Assembly: GCA_015345905.1 (NCBI GenBank)
Contig: JADDTR010000013.1
Span: 315,411 to 379,410, forward strand
Origin: Aotearoamyces nothofagi
Taxonomy: Eukaryota > Ascomycota > Leotiomycetes > Leotiales > Tympanidaceae
Length of the DNA: 64,000 bases
Direction: 5' to 3'
Of the stretch, positions 24,896-35,755 are shown one piece after another. Under the pieces are notes generated by a model. That model was not told the origin of the DNA and ran no database searches. It saw only the letters and a list, made by a program, of their open reading frames with translations. A program made the position numbers and the translations under genes. Each line of letters opens with the position of its first letter. Position 1 is the first letter of the stretch.

Positions 24896-25991
24896 GCCAT
24901 GTATGCGAGTGGCGGCGACGATGGGAATTTCTTATTCTCCTTGATCCAACACTTGCAATATGGTTTCTTATTCTCCTTGATCCCAACACTTTCCATATAG
25001 CTTCAATCAGCTGCCACGGATAGATCCCTCACCGCGGTGTTAAAACATAAGAGTCTCCCTATAGAGCCTCATTACATGTCGCCATTACATATACATATAT
25101 CTTGAAGCCCCGATCTTTACAAAAGCTCAAAAAAAATAGAGACCAACTTCCTTCCAAGTATCTATGCCAGCCTCACCTTTACAACAGCTAGTATTACCAC
25201 CATGTTAATATCGAAGTCAGTTAAGTCAATTTTACCAAACCCCACAGCTCCCCCCCCCCCCTTTCTTTCTCTCTCTCTCGCTCTCATCAGCAATCACATC
25301 CCAGGTACAATCCCAGGTATGACGAGAGCCGCAGAACCAAAAAAAAACCCTCAAACAGCCAAAGAATACCCAGCACCACAGCCGCGTGCTATATATATAA
25401 AAAAAAAAGGGGGGCGCCGCGCCGCGCCGCGCCGAGGAGATCTGATACTCTGATACTCTGATATTCTGATACTCTGATATTCTGAGAGAAAGAAAGAAAG
25501 GGGGACGAAAGAAAGGGGGACGAGGTGGGAGAGATAGCGAGATGTGGAGCGGGGCGGGCGAGGCCTGCGGTGTATAGCTAGAGAGGTAAAGTAGAGCAGA
25601 GCAGAGCACAGACGCACGACGTCACGTATGGGGGGGGGGGCAGGGTTGAGAGTCAAGAGTCAGGATCGCATTGCGCGATCAGATCAGATCATCGCGTTTA
25701 TAGGAGTGGAAGGTGCCACGCGTCGTGTTTTGGGTACAGTCCCTCTGATTCCTTGTCTTTGTGCAGGTAGGTAGGTCTATGGAGTCTGTGCGGGCGCGGA
25801 TTGTGGTGGTGCCCGTTCTGGCGCCAGACTTGCAATGCAGTATTTACAGTATCTCTTATTCACATATATATATACACATCGCTGAAATGCAGTATCCCTA
25901 TTCACACATATACACACATCGCTGGAACACACCAGAGTGGCTCTAATAAAGAAAGAAAAAAACTCCCTCATGCAGCCCTTCTTAGATGGGG
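24896..25991. other. Intergenic, low-complexity and microsatellite DNA
   Basis: Convergent 3' region of the vWA and ferric reductase genes. Contains a 13-nt-scale poly-C run (about 25250-25262), a near-direct repeat TTTCTTATTCTCCTTGATCC at about 24928/24964, a GCGCC(G) run at about 25413-25435, the TGATAC(T)C array listed separately and poly-G at about 25630. No gene supported. Confidence 0.6.
25440..25486. repeat. 10-bp tandem repeat (CTGATACT/ATT)
   Basis: About four and a half copies of CTGATACT alternating with CTGATATT, followed by AGAAAGAAAG runs. A simple microsatellite in non-coding DNA. Confidence 0.85.
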
Positions 25992-27950
25992 TCACCACGT
26001 AAAACTCTCCTCGATAAAGTCCACTACGCCAGTGTCCTGGACCTCCCTGACAGCCTCTCTGACATTGTCCGCCAGCCCTCCGGGCCCACACACTGTGACG
26101 CACATGGCACCGACTTGCTGACCGACCTCGTTCTCCACCAGCAGCTTGACGTTTGGTCGGCCGGGGTACATCTGGACAGTTGTGCTTGGGCTGCAGATCT
26201 CCCTCGGGCTCTTTGGACGAGTGACGAAAAGCTTGATGGTCAGGATGTCGCGTCGATGTGGCATCTTTAGGATAGTGTCCATCCACGGACGCACCCATTC
26301 GAGATGCTCAAGATCCCGAACGATCCAGATGAGCGTGATCTTGCGCGTCGCGACCGTGCCTTCCCTGTACCCGTTGATGAGTTCTTCGATGAATGGGATC
26401 TGGTGGCTGATTCCGCTGGCGCCGGCAAAGAGAACGCAGTGGCCGTAAGACGAGAGAGAGTGATGCCCGCCATACGGACCTTCCATAGCTGCGCGCATCA
26501 CCAGATGTCGTGGTGAACTTGTCATGGCCCTGTTGAGGAGCTTCCGCGTGAGTCCGGTTTGGGCGTGAATAATAAAGGAGATGTCGGTTGTCGTTTCGGC
26601 ACGGTTCATCTCCATGGCTCTAGGTTTCTCTATCCCAGGTAGCGATGGATCAACCAGTTTGTGATCAACCCATGCTATCGAGAAGGGATGCGATTCCCAA
26701 GGGTTAATGGTAGCAAAACGGAGATAGGCATGAGATCCTGGTTTAACATTGACGTGGTTCGGGAGGTGCATAGTCACGCGGACAGCCTCTCCTGGCAGGC
26801 ACTCGATGGTTGCATTCGTAAAGCCTTTGCGCGAAATGTTGCACCAGATGATGCGTGCAATACGTCCAAAGCGGTCACCGACCCAAAGACCAATGACTGC
26901 CTTGACCCAAGAAAGCTGGGGAAGGTTTGCAACGTCGCAATGGATCCAGATGCCAACGATGCCAACGGCTGCCAATACGATGTGCACGTTGAGGAAGGTC
27001 TCGTAATAGGCGTGTCGAAGAGGCGAAGGAGACAAGAGCAAGATCAGAACTAGCGCAGCTGTACCAACTGTACCCCAGAGAATGAAAGGATCATTCCGAG
27101 TCTTATTTGCGACACCAGACCATCCGGTGCTGGCGATTTGCGTAAGAAGCCATGCCAGGGTATGGATGATGGATTCGACAACGACCATGCGTCCCATCCA
27201 GCGGTGCAGCAAGTTGTACGTGTCGAAGCTGACCTGCAGCATTGAGATGAGGGGGTTGTTCCGACCAGCAAAGAGGAAGAGCGGGATCATGTTGGCCACA
27301 GCGAGCACCCCAGATCTCCCACGAAGCTCAGCAAGGATTTCGTAGCGGTTGGCATAGCCATAATCCAGGATAGCACAGTATGCCAGGTTACTAAGGAGGT
27401 AAGTGCCTAGCAGAACAGCGTGAAATCTTGAAGGGAGTGTTCCCATGTTAATGGCAGCGGACAATCTGATCTCTCTGTTGTGCCGTTTCCTGAAGAGTGG
27501 AGCGTATAGAAAGTGCTTCTTCAACGATGGTAGCCAGGCCGAGTCGTTCTTGGCCCAGTACCCTTGCTGATCCTTCGTTGCGTTCATCGCGGTCAAGCGC
27601 CTTAGATGTCTCCTGCCTAGCCGAATCACCCTGTATACCAGCAACATAAAGCCCACTGCCCCTATAGAGAACCAAAGGATATCGCGTAACAAGTAGTTCA
27701 TCGGTTGGTCGACGCCATTGAGGGCAGTTGTGTAGGGTTCTATCGTTGACGTTGCAGATGCGGAACCAGCCGCTGTTGCACTTGAAGGTGTTGTTTCTGA
27801 ACTCTGAGTGCTCGCTACTGTGGCAGCGCGACGAAGCTGTCGATGCAATGCAGCATGGTGGCCCGTGGATGCCATATCTGCCTCGCGCAGCTGTGGATGA
27901 GATGCGTAGAAAGCAAACGACAAAAGTTGTGAGATCGCAGATCTCGACAA
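25992..27950 (-). CDS. Ferric reductase transmembrane protein (FRE family)
   Basis: Single exon, 652 residues. Plasma-membrane flavocytochrome that passes electrons from NADPH through FAD and two hemes to extracellular Fe(III) or Cu(II) for uptake. About seven membrane segments lie between residues 85 and 340. Heme-ligand histidine pairs are placed as usual: LLHRWMG with SIIHTLAW in one pair of helices, NVHIVLAA and GIWIHCD in the next. The FAD-binding motif is HPFSIAW and the NADPH pocket is GPYGGHHSL with FAGASGISHQIPF. The end, VDFIEESFTW, matches the family's EESFxW C terminus. Start at 27950, or at the internal ATG of MASTGHHAAL (27875). Iron-responsive GATA (SreA-type) control is usual for such genes, but no site was assigned. 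Confidence 0.95.
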   Translation of the reverse strand: MSRSAISQLLSFAFYASHPQLREADMASTGHHAALHRQLRRAATVASTQSSETTPSSATAAGSASATSTIEPYTTALNGVDQPMNYLLRDILWFSIGAVGFMLLVYRVIRLGRRHLRRLTAMNATKDQQGYWAKNDSAWLPSLKKHFLYAPLFRKRHNREIRLSAAINMGTLPSRFHAVLLGTYLLSNLAYCAILDYGYANRYEILAELRGRSGVLAVANMIPLFLFAGRNNPLISMLQVSFDTYNLLHRWMGRMVVVESIIHTLAWLLTQIASTGWSGVANKTRNDPFILWGTVGTAALVLILLLSPSPLRHAYYETFLNVHIVLAAVGIVGIWIHCDVANLPQLSWVKAVIGLWVGDRFGRIARIIWCNISRKGFTNATIECLPGEAVRVTMHLPNHVNVKPGSHAYLRFATINPWESHPFSIAWVDHKLVDPSLPGIEKPRAMEMNRAETTTDISFIIHAQTGLTRKLLNRAMTSSPRHLVMRAAMEGPYGGHHSLSSYGHCVLFAGASGISHQIPFIEELINGYREGTVATRKITLIWIVRDLEHLEWVRPWMDTILKMPHRRDILTIKLFVTRPKSPREICSPSTTVQMYPGRPNVKLLVENEVGQQVGAMCVTVCGPGGLADNVREAVREVQDTGVVDFIEESFTW

Positions 27951-28600
27951 TGGGTTGGCTTAGTCTGTGAGTGGGGAATTAGTCGTCAGGTTCTGGAATC
28001 ACCGGGTCTCAAATACCCACGGCCGAGATGAAGACAATGGAACGTCGAATTGGTTGTTCTCTTTGAACGCGCTTCCACCATCTCAAACAATCGCCATTGT
28101 TGCCAGCCTGATAAAGATCTTTCTTTGTGGAGGAGCGGTGAAGGGCAAGAAGTGAAAGAAAGAATCAAGCGCAGCAGGGACACTGCTTGCTCTGAGCCAC
28201 ACAGAATAAGCACCGGTAGCACAGGCGTGGACGGGGGAGCCGCCAGGCCTTATATCCAAAGCTGCGTGCGGGCACAGCAGAACGGCGGCGCTTAGGCACG
28301 AACGAGTGCAGAGGAGATGAAGCCGTCGTAAGATAAATCGGCGCACCTCGTATATATTCAGATCCACCGGACACGAATCCAACAGCACGAGCCTTCTCTG
28401 GACGTCTCCAAACACGGGAAAGAGACGGGGCAGGGCTGGGAGGGACGGACGGGGAATGCAGCTCACGGGATCAAGGGGGGAAGAAGAAGCGCAGCCGCGT
28501 CGTTGGCAGCCAGCGGGCCCAACCTATGACGGCCTGCGCTGAGGAATGTCCAGCCAGGCCCTGTTTCCCGCTGCAGCCCAGCACAGCAGGGCCGGCGGAG
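27951..28600. other. Intergenic, ferric reductase upstream region
   Basis: Increasingly GC-rich with distance from the gene. Several overlapping open frames on both strands are products of base composition. No gene supported. Confidence 0.5.
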
Positions 28601-29100
28601 GTCGCCAGAGGCCATCGACAGCGTATCGACAGCGTATCGACAGCGTATCGACAGCCTCTCCAGGCCTCTCCAGGCCTCTCCAGGCCGCTCCGTCTCGACC
28701 GCGGCCTCGCACAGCACAGCACAGCACAGCACAGCACAGGCATGGCCCGCGGTCGCAGAGTTGCCAGCCGCCGCGGATGATTGGCTGCCGCGCGACGGGA
28801 CGCCGGCCCCTCCATGCACCCGGGGATTTCAGGGGGGGAGAGCGGGGGGCCTGGCCTCTAGCGCGGGCGGTCTGAGCCTTCTGATTCGCTAGCTTGAGCT
28901 TTGTTTGAAACAGTGGCGAGGCTGAGGCGAGAGGCTGAGGCGAGAGGCGAGAGGCTGAAGTTAGGGGTACTCCTACTTGTACTGTACTGTACTGTACTGT
29001 ATACTGCTCTGCTCTGCTCTGCTCTGCTCTGCTCTGTACACCCACCATAAGGCCACCCCCCCTCCACCTCCCCTTCCCCATAGAAGCATATCCTATTCTA
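28601..29100. repeat. Cluster of five or more different short tandem repeats
   Basis: In order: GCGTATCGACA (11 bp, about 3-4 copies, 28618-28652), CCTCTCCAGG (10 bp, about 3 copies, 28653-28683), CACAG (about 6 copies, 28710-28740), GAGGCTGAGGCGAGA-type units (28917-28960), TGTAC (about 5 copies, 28977-29000), TGCTC (about 6 copies, 29003-29036) and CTATC/CTATT units (29090-29115). No gene is supported in the interval. Such dense clustering of unrelated 5- and 10/11-bp units is unusual for the rest of the window. Confidence 0.8.
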
Positions 29101-29192
29101 TCCTATCCTATCCAACTACGCGAGTCCAACACCACGGCACCAGCCACCACGGCCGGCGTGCCTCTTTCCTTCCGGATCGTCTCTTCCGCGCA

Positions 29193-29473
29193 ATACTATC
29201 CCCCCCCCCTGAATAATCTTGTGAATCCATATTTTTCAGATCGCCAACGGTTAATTGGCGAGTACCCTTGATCTCATAAGGCAATTGGTTAATATCCCCC
29301 CAGTTGATACCCTCGCCGATGACCTTGAAAACCCACCCTGGCTCACAAGATTATTCAGGGGGGGGGGGGGGGGGGGGGGGNNNNNNNNNNNNNNNNNNNN
29401 NNNNNNNNNNNNNNNNNNNNNNNNNNNNNNNNNNNNNNNNNNNNNNNNNNNNNNNNNNNNNNNNNNNNNNNNN

Positions 29474-29517
<44 letters not shown>

Positions 29518-29546
29518 CCCCCGCGGGGGGGGGGGGGGGATAGTAT
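29193..29546. other. Gapped inverted-repeat interval with homopolymer edges
   Basis: The left arm is ATACTATC, a C run, then GAATAATCTTGTGA (29193-29224). Its reverse complement TCACAAGATTATTC followed by a G run is at 29343-29380, next to 93 N (29381-29473). After the gap come a long C run, CGCCCCCGCG, a G run and GATAGTAT (to 29546), the reverse complement of the outer end of the left arm. Either a real palindrome that stopped sequencing or a fold-back/chimeric assembly. A protein-like open stretch lies between the arms (see the next entry). Confidence 0.7.
29215..29350 (-). pseudogene. Coding-like stretch of about 45 codons, family not recognised
   Basis: On the minus strand one frame between the arms of the inverted repeat reads CEPGWVFKVIGEGINWGDIN, then QLPYEIKGTRQLTVGDLKNM and DSQDYSGG. 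It has the amino-acid mix of a real protein, unlike its surroundings, and no start codon or splice context. It may be an exon or gene fragment stranded by the gap, or a small insert. I do not recognise the family. Confidence 0.3.
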
Positions 29547-29932
29547 ATCTCGATCGCCCAGTCTGCACGTGTCGCGCGCCTGTGCCGAAGAGAGAGGTGC
29601 TGCCCCTCGCCCGTCTCTCGCCACGCCGCGTTTCAGGCTTCCTTTCCTTCCTGATCGCCCCCCCCCCCCCCTCCGCGGCCGCGCACGTGCGTGCCGCTGT
29701 CCGTGCGCGCGCGCGAGAGAGCGAGAGAGCGATATCTTTGGCTGCCTCGCATATCGGGCTGCAGGCGGTTTGATTTTTGGTTTTGGGGGCCTCAGGCACG
29801 GCTGACTAATCGCTCTCGTGTCCGCTCCGTCGTTGAAACCTCCGTGCTTCCCTGAAGCTCTCGCTCGGCTTGGGAAAGAGAAAGATCCCGCACCTCCGCC
29901 TCGCCATTGACCAACCCGCCATCTCTCGAAAA

Positions 29933-30591
29933 ATGGGCGGCACTTCTTCTAAGCCGTCTACGGCGCCCTCCCATGTCTGGCAGAGGTATTGAATCCGCCC
30001 CCCCTCCCAATCCCCCAAATCCCCCCATTGGCGGCCGCCGTACTGACAGTCGACGCAGCGAAACGCCCGTCCGGTTCTCGCAGGAGCTCGTGGATTCTCT
30101 GCAAGCAAGCACAGAGGTGCGTTTCCGCAGAGCCCCCGCTGCTCCCTGAAAAGGGGGACCCCGAGCTGACAGTTGCCTCCCAGACCGACTCTACCCGCGC
30201 CAAGTCGCTCGAGCTGCACGTCCAGGCCCGCGTCGCCGAGGAGCTCAGGAGGCTGCAGGCGCGCGAGGAGCAGACCCTCAAGGACCTCGAGGCCCAGATC
30301 TCGCAGGACCCGTCCCGGCCCGACCCGAAGACCGCCGGCGACGCCCTCCGCGACCTGGGCCGCGAGTCCGTGCTCCGCGATGTGGAGAGCTTGAGGAAGA
30401 AGCTCGACGCGCGCAAGAGGGTTGCCGACATCGGGGACCTGGACAAGGGCGTCGAGCAGGCCCGCGCTGACGTCGTGCGGTGTCTGAGGGGCAATGATAG
30501 GCGGCCGCTGGACTGCTGGAAGGAGGTGGAGGCTTTTAGGGAGGAGGTTAGGAGGCTGGAAGACGCTTGGGTGGAGAAGGTTGTGAGGTGA
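29933..30591 (+). CDS. MIC19: MICOS complex subunit Mic19
   Basis: Mitochondrial inner-membrane protein on the intermembrane-space side that links Mic60 to Mic10 and helps form crista junctions. Three exons, 29933-29985, 30059-30116 and 30184-30591, give 172 residues, as in other fungi. The start MGGTSSKPS has an N-terminal glycine that could be myristoylated, as in vertebrate MIC19. VWQSETPVRFSQELVDSLQ matches the family's N-terminal motif. A charged coiled coil covers about residues 40-130. The C terminus holds CLRGNDRRPLDCW, a single CX10C pair typical of fungal Mic19 in place of the full twin-CX9C CHCH fold. GC-rich. Convergent with the SRP receptor gene. Confidence 0.93.
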
Positions 30592-31022
30592 AAATGGCTA
30601 GTGTCGGCTGATTGGGATGCGTGAGAATGAGAACGAGGACGAGTGTATTATAGGAGGATAGAACAACGACTGGGCGAGCCTATATTATCTATGCACACCA
30701 AGGGGATTATGATTTATCGGCAATTGTCAAGGTGCTTGGCGAGTCAGCAAAGAGAGCAAGTAGATGAGATCCGGCATTGACTTCCGCCTCGATTCGTATA
30801 CGAATAATCACTATTGCACGCGCAAAGCCCCAGACATCGTGCATGTCCAGTGCCCTCGTCTAGAGATCCGGTCTCTGCCATGAAACGGGCGTTGCATTGA
30901 ATTCTAGAACTCTTTCAGAGTTTCTTTCACAGATTACTACGGTGAACCATATTACCAAAAGAAAAACAGGCGTATTCTTTTTTTGATCATGGGTATCTAG
31001 TTATATGACAGCTGGTTATCGA
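30592..31022. other. Intergenic, convergent 3' ends
   Basis: Between the stops of MIC19 and the SRP receptor gene. Nothing recognised. Confidence 0.5.
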
Positions 31023-33398
31023 TTAGACCGGACTCAAGAGCTTATCGACAGCCCATTTGACGTTCAAGCTCCTAATATCCGAGTAATGCTGTCCAACGCC
31101 TGTTGCACGAGCAATGTCAGTATATTATCAGGGAGAAGTACGTAGGAGCTGCATACCGACAAACAGTACTGGTGTCCCCGACGCATGTACCATTGAGACA
31201 AGCGTGCCAATCTATAACTAGGGTCAGCGTGGATAAGTCTGATTTACGGTATTCTGCTTACCATATCTCCCACAGTATCACATTTGGAGATGATAAACCC
31301 GTCAAGTTTCCGAGTACTTCCGAAAGCAGCGTTGAAGTTTCTTGCTTGTGCAACAGAGTCGGTACCAACAAGAGCCTACATTGTGTTAGCTATATATTAA
31401 ATTCAGGGGGTCAGATTCCTTACCTCTCCAACCATGAGCAGCTTGTCAGGCTGGGCAAACTTAGCAAACTTTTCTAAAGATGACATGAGACGCTATAGAG
31501 GCTATCAGTAGAATATTCTCCAAACACTATGAGCTAGCATACCTGGTCGTTGTGGCGTCGGCCGGCTGTATCGATCAAAACGACATCAAAGTTCTCTTGA
31601 GCAGCAAATGCGACCGCGTCTTTAGCAACGCTTGCGGCATCCTTGCCATAACCCTTTTGGTAGAGTTCCACTCTTCCACCCTCTCGTGCACTCAACTCTT
31701 TCAAGTTGCGAACGTGGACTGCCAACTGCTCTACAGCGCCCGAACGGAAAGTGTCACAAGCGACGACTAACACCTTATACTGATTCTGCAGAAGGAAGAA
31801 ACAGATTTTGGAAAGGTTGGTCGACTTGCCAACACCATTAACACCAACAATGGAGATGACATATGGACGACGCTTCTGCAGCGACAATGATGATGGGGAA
31901 ATCACTGCATCAATCTCGCGAAGTAGATCTAATGATGTAGTAGGTGTCAGGATCTTTCTTAAAGATGCTTCCATCGCCGTGTGTATTCTTGCTTGGATAC
32001 CTAGACAAAGTCAGCATGTACACATTTACTTGGGATCCCAAATACCAACTTTCGAAACTTCCCGTCTTTACTCCAATAAGTTCTCGTTCCACTCCTTCGC
32101 AAAGGCGAATAGCAGCTTCACGGGCAACGTTCTTTTTCAGTAAATGGTCCTCCATCCCCTTCATAGCCTTATCGAGATCCGCCTTAGTAAGAGTCTTCCC
32201 ACCAACCACATTTCTGAAAAGCCCACCGATCGCACTAATACTAGACCCAACAATCCCACTTGAACCTGCTGCGTCTGATTTCTTCGAATCCGCGGATGAC
32301 AAAATCGAATGGACTTGATCGTCTAGGTCCTTGAGCACGAATTGTCCTTTTCCGGTCTTAGAACCCCAAGACGACTGCTCGACAGCTTCCATTGTTCCTG
32401 GTAAAGCACCATCTGCCTCCCCATCACTTGTTGGAGCTCCATTCGCCGACGCAGAATAGTCTAGTGGGGTATCGCTATCCTCATCGGCAAGTCCATCTGC
32501 ATCCCAGCGTCTTCCCTTTTTGACACTCTTTCCGCCTTTGCCTTTTTTTGCAGAGCCCTCCTCTCCAGATGACGCGTGTGCTGGGGAAGTGTTTGCCACT
32601 TTACGTGCCCTTCTCGATGCCTTCCCAGCATGTCCTTTAGCAACCAACAGATGGCCAGATGCAGGCGTAGTCGGACGAGAAGTATCTGGGGTCACTGCAG
32701 GTGTAGACTCATTTGATGTTAAGTCTCTGGGATTATTATTCAGGTGTCCTTGATTTTGATTAGTATGGGGTGTCTCCAGGAGTCTGGCGCATTTATAGAA
32801 TACTTACCTCGTGATAATAAACCTGGCAGAGGCGGAGGTTCATCTCTAATCTCCTCTAACGCAGTATTCCGGGATTGCTCAAGGAGTGCGTCGGGTACTG
32901 AAGAGCGGATATCTCGGTTTAATGTCGTCTTCTCAAGTTCTCGGATTTGTTGGTCAAAGTATTCATCAAAGTCGCACTCGACAATTGTTGTGTGCGGTTT
33001 CTTGAGTTGGTCACCATATAGGTCTACAAAAAGCGTCTTGATGTTGTCCACGAGTTTGTCAATCCAAGAGAGGTGTAGAAGGGACCTGTACACAGCCTGG
33101 GTAGTTTATAGGTTAGTAGGATTCGGAGTATTGTGCCGGTAACAGGATTCAGGGGTCATACCACGAATATCAAGCCCAATTCCTTTACAGTCGACCATTT
33201 CAGCGTATGCTGATCATGCTTATATGGTGGATTGCGTGCTGCAGAAATATCGTCTGCGATACCAGCACCCGGTAGTGTTCGTTCTTCGATGAAGACATTT
33301 GTGATAAGGCTATTGATGACTGAAGGGCTAATTGTGCTGTATGATCTAGACCACAACACGACGCCGGAAGTTGTCAGTATCTCAAAAGTATCCAGCAT
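31023..33398 (-). CDS. SRP101: Signal recognition particle receptor subunit alpha
   Basis: GTPase at the ER membrane that docks SRP-ribosome complexes. The gene is split by at least six introns. The first exon starts at ATG 33398 (MLDTFEILTTSGVVLWSRSY) and ends before 33159. In later exons AVYRSLLHLSWIDKLVDNIK and VECDFDEYFDQQIRELEK form the N-terminal longin-like (SRX) domain that binds the beta subunit. A Lys-rich linker (about SAKKGKGGKSVKKGRRWDAD) precedes an NG domain: G1 GVNGVGKSTNLSK, DTFRSGAVEQLA, G3 VLIDTAGRRHND. The last exons give GEALVGTDSVAQARNFN, TVGDMVGTLVSMVHASGTPV-like sequence and LNVKWAVDKLLSPV before the TAA at 31023-31025. All GTPase motifs look intact. The small C-terminal exon borders were not fixed exactly. 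Confidence 0.94.
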
Positions 33399-33642
33399 GA
33401 TGAATATCCAGGATAACTTTTTGCTATGTGAAGTGACCCAAGCCTGCGACGTCTGCGAAAGAACTGCGCGAACGGGGGTGGAGGCGGTGGCAGAATACTT
33501 CCATACACGGTAAAGCGTGTTTAGCCAGCCGCTCGAAACACATAAACCTAAACGCGCCTCGTGCATCACAGCTTAGAATACCTAGCTTCAGGGTATGAAC
33601 TTCTACAAGTAGAGTTTCTTCTCAACACTCCATATAGCAAAA

Positions 33643-34784
33643 ATGCAGCGACCAACTTATGGACAGCCGCCACCCCCAACCTCGCCGCCACTTCACCACC
33701 CCGTCCCACAACATGTCTCTACAGTTCCTCAGCTGCGGTCACCACCTCCCCCAGCACCTCTACAGCAGCAATCTGGGTATGGAAATCCATATCAACCACA
33801 GGCACCTCCGGGAGTCGCAGGACCTAGCCATGCATTTGGCGCATATGGCGGGTTTATGAATGATCAGACAGCTCAAATGGCGACTCAAGTCGGCCAAACG
33901 GCTTTTAAACATGGACAAGAATACGTCGAACAAAACGTGAGTCGTGTCCAAGGTAGGACATATGTAGGTTCAACTGACAGTATATTTAGTTCAATCGCTA
34001 TGTCAACATCTCAGCTCTCAAACATTACTTCAATGTCACAAACTCCTACGTTGTCAACAAGCTGTTTCTTGTCCTATTTCCGTGGCGCCATAAGCCATGG
34101 TCTCGAAAGCAGTCTATGGGTCCAAATGGTCAGGAGGGCTGGTTCTTACCTCCAAGAGAAGATCTTAACAGCCCGGATATGTATATTCCCGGTATTTTTC
34201 TCGCACGATCTGTCAATGAGTCTTGCTGACATTGTGGCAGTTATGGCCTTCGTAACTTATATCCTTCTCTCAACTCTACTCGCTGGTATTCGTGGCGCAT
34301 TCCAGCCAGAATTGCTGGGCTACACCGCGACTACTGCATTTGCAATAGTTATTTTTGAGATTTTAGGTCTAAAATTAGGATGTTACCTTCTCTCCATTTC
34401 GAACGATTCACAACTTCTTGATCTAGTAGCGTATTCGGGATACAAGTTCGTCGGCATCATTGTTACACTCGTTGTGAGCGAGATAATCAATGGTGGCCAG
34501 GGTACAGGAGGATGGGCTGGCTGGACAATATTTGGATACACATTTTTGGCCAATGCCTTCTTTCTAGTAAGAAATCCAGTCCCCCCTCGATATATACTTC
34601 AGCTAACGATTTGCACTAGTTGCGATCCCTAAAATATGTTCTACTTCCGGAGAACTCGACTGACAGTGCCAGAGGAGCTATGCAAACTGTAGCAAGATCT
34701 CAGAAAAACCGACGGACACAATTCCTTTTCTTGTACTCGTATATCGTACAATTCATCTTTATGTGGGCCCTCAGCCGGCCTTGA
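33643..34784 (+). CDS. YIF1: ER-Golgi trafficking protein Yif1 (HRF1 family)
   Basis: Integral membrane protein that, with Yip1 and Yos1, acts in COPII vesicle budding and fusion between ER and Golgi. Four exons, 33643-33936, 33990-34191, 34241-34566 and 34620-34784, give 328 residues. A Pro/Gln-rich cytosolic N terminus (QPPPPTSPPL, QPQAPPGVAG) is followed by the family block FGAYGGFMNDQTAQMATQVG and FNRYVNISALKHYFNVTNSY, then FPWRHKPWSR and PPREDLNSPDMYIP. The membrane half contains VMAFVTYILLSTLLAGIRG, FQPELLGYTATTAFAIVIFE and YSGYKFVGIIVTLVVSEI, about five segments. It ends in a short C-terminal helix. Splice sites fit the family alignment well. About 245 bp separates it from the divergent SRP101 start. 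Confidence 0.95.
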
Positions 34785-35755
34785 TAATTCTACAAATAAC
34801 ACATCGTTATGAAAGGCGTCAGTGTGTCTAGGCTAGGGGCATGAGACTGGTAAAGCAACGCTATGATAGAATAATAGGTAGAAGATACACCAAAGTTGCC
34901 GTCCTAGAGCTCAGCTATGCGCTGGGCACCATAACCAAAAGCGCTTCTAATGAAGCTCCAATGTGTAATTAAAATCAAAAATTTGTATACTCTTGAGAAA
35001 AGAGCAAGCTTTATGCATACTCTATGCCAACTACTATTAAGATGTTGCCCCAGATATTACCCCAGACGCTACCCCAGACTCTCGGTTCCCAACGTCACGT
35101 CACACAGGTACCTCAACAACCCAAGTCGCGATGACTGCCCTCGACCACCTGCGTACTAAAAGCTGCCAAAAACGAATACAATACTGATATGCTGCTTTGT
35201 TGCATAGACCTGTCACTCAGGTATTATGTTAGGTAGTTTGCCATAGCCGCAGCTGCGAGGGCGGCGGGCAGGCATCACGGGATTAAAGCATCCTGAAGCG
35301 CGGTAGCGGAAAGCCCGTAAGGGTATTTATATCATGCTCTAAGCGCCAGGTTCCAGATCGTGTCGCACTTTGAGAGTAGACGTATTATGTCTTCGAGGAA
35401 GTAGTTCAAGCGCCGTAATATGTCGCGTTGAATGAACAGCTAGAACTTGTCAAGTTGATACTAAGCAAACAACAGCCATACAGCTCAAAATCAATGATTA
35501 GTCGCTGTTGTGATAGCGAGATTATGTATTGTGTAAAGCTAGCTATGGAGTCCTATGATTTATGATAGCAAATATGATGTAACATGAACGGAACCCCCAT
35601 CTCCCTCTCGAGTCCTTATTTCCCCTCTAATATTACGCCTTGTATTCGGCAAGTATATAGCAATGATGTCTACCACGGTGTATAGTATAGCAAGTAATCC
35701 CACACAGCATCCATTCTTACATCTCTGTCGACAGGAAGAGTCGTCGCTCACGAGA
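34785..35755. other. Intergenic, convergent 3' ends (YIF1 / REC8)
   Basis: About 970 bp, AT-rich. Holds the 12-bp repeat listed separately. A 69-codon open frame at 34950-35159 crosses that repeat and is not called. No RNA gene recognised. Confidence 0.5.
35042..35083. repeat. 12-bp tandem repeat, about 3.3 copies
   Basis: Units TTGCCCCAGATA, TTACCCCAGACG and CTACCCCAGACT lie in register. Imperfect, in non-coding DNA. Confidence 0.75.

Noticed and set aside
25250-25440. Poly-C and GCGCC runs as a possible telomere- or origin-like element
   Set aside because: No TTAGGG-type units; these are simple homopolymer and microsatellite tracts in a convergent 3' region.
28463-29081. Several 100-185-codon frames over 28463-29081 on both strands
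   Set aside because: Their translations are simple repeats of the tandem arrays (for example SRAEQSRAEQ), so they are open only because of base composition.
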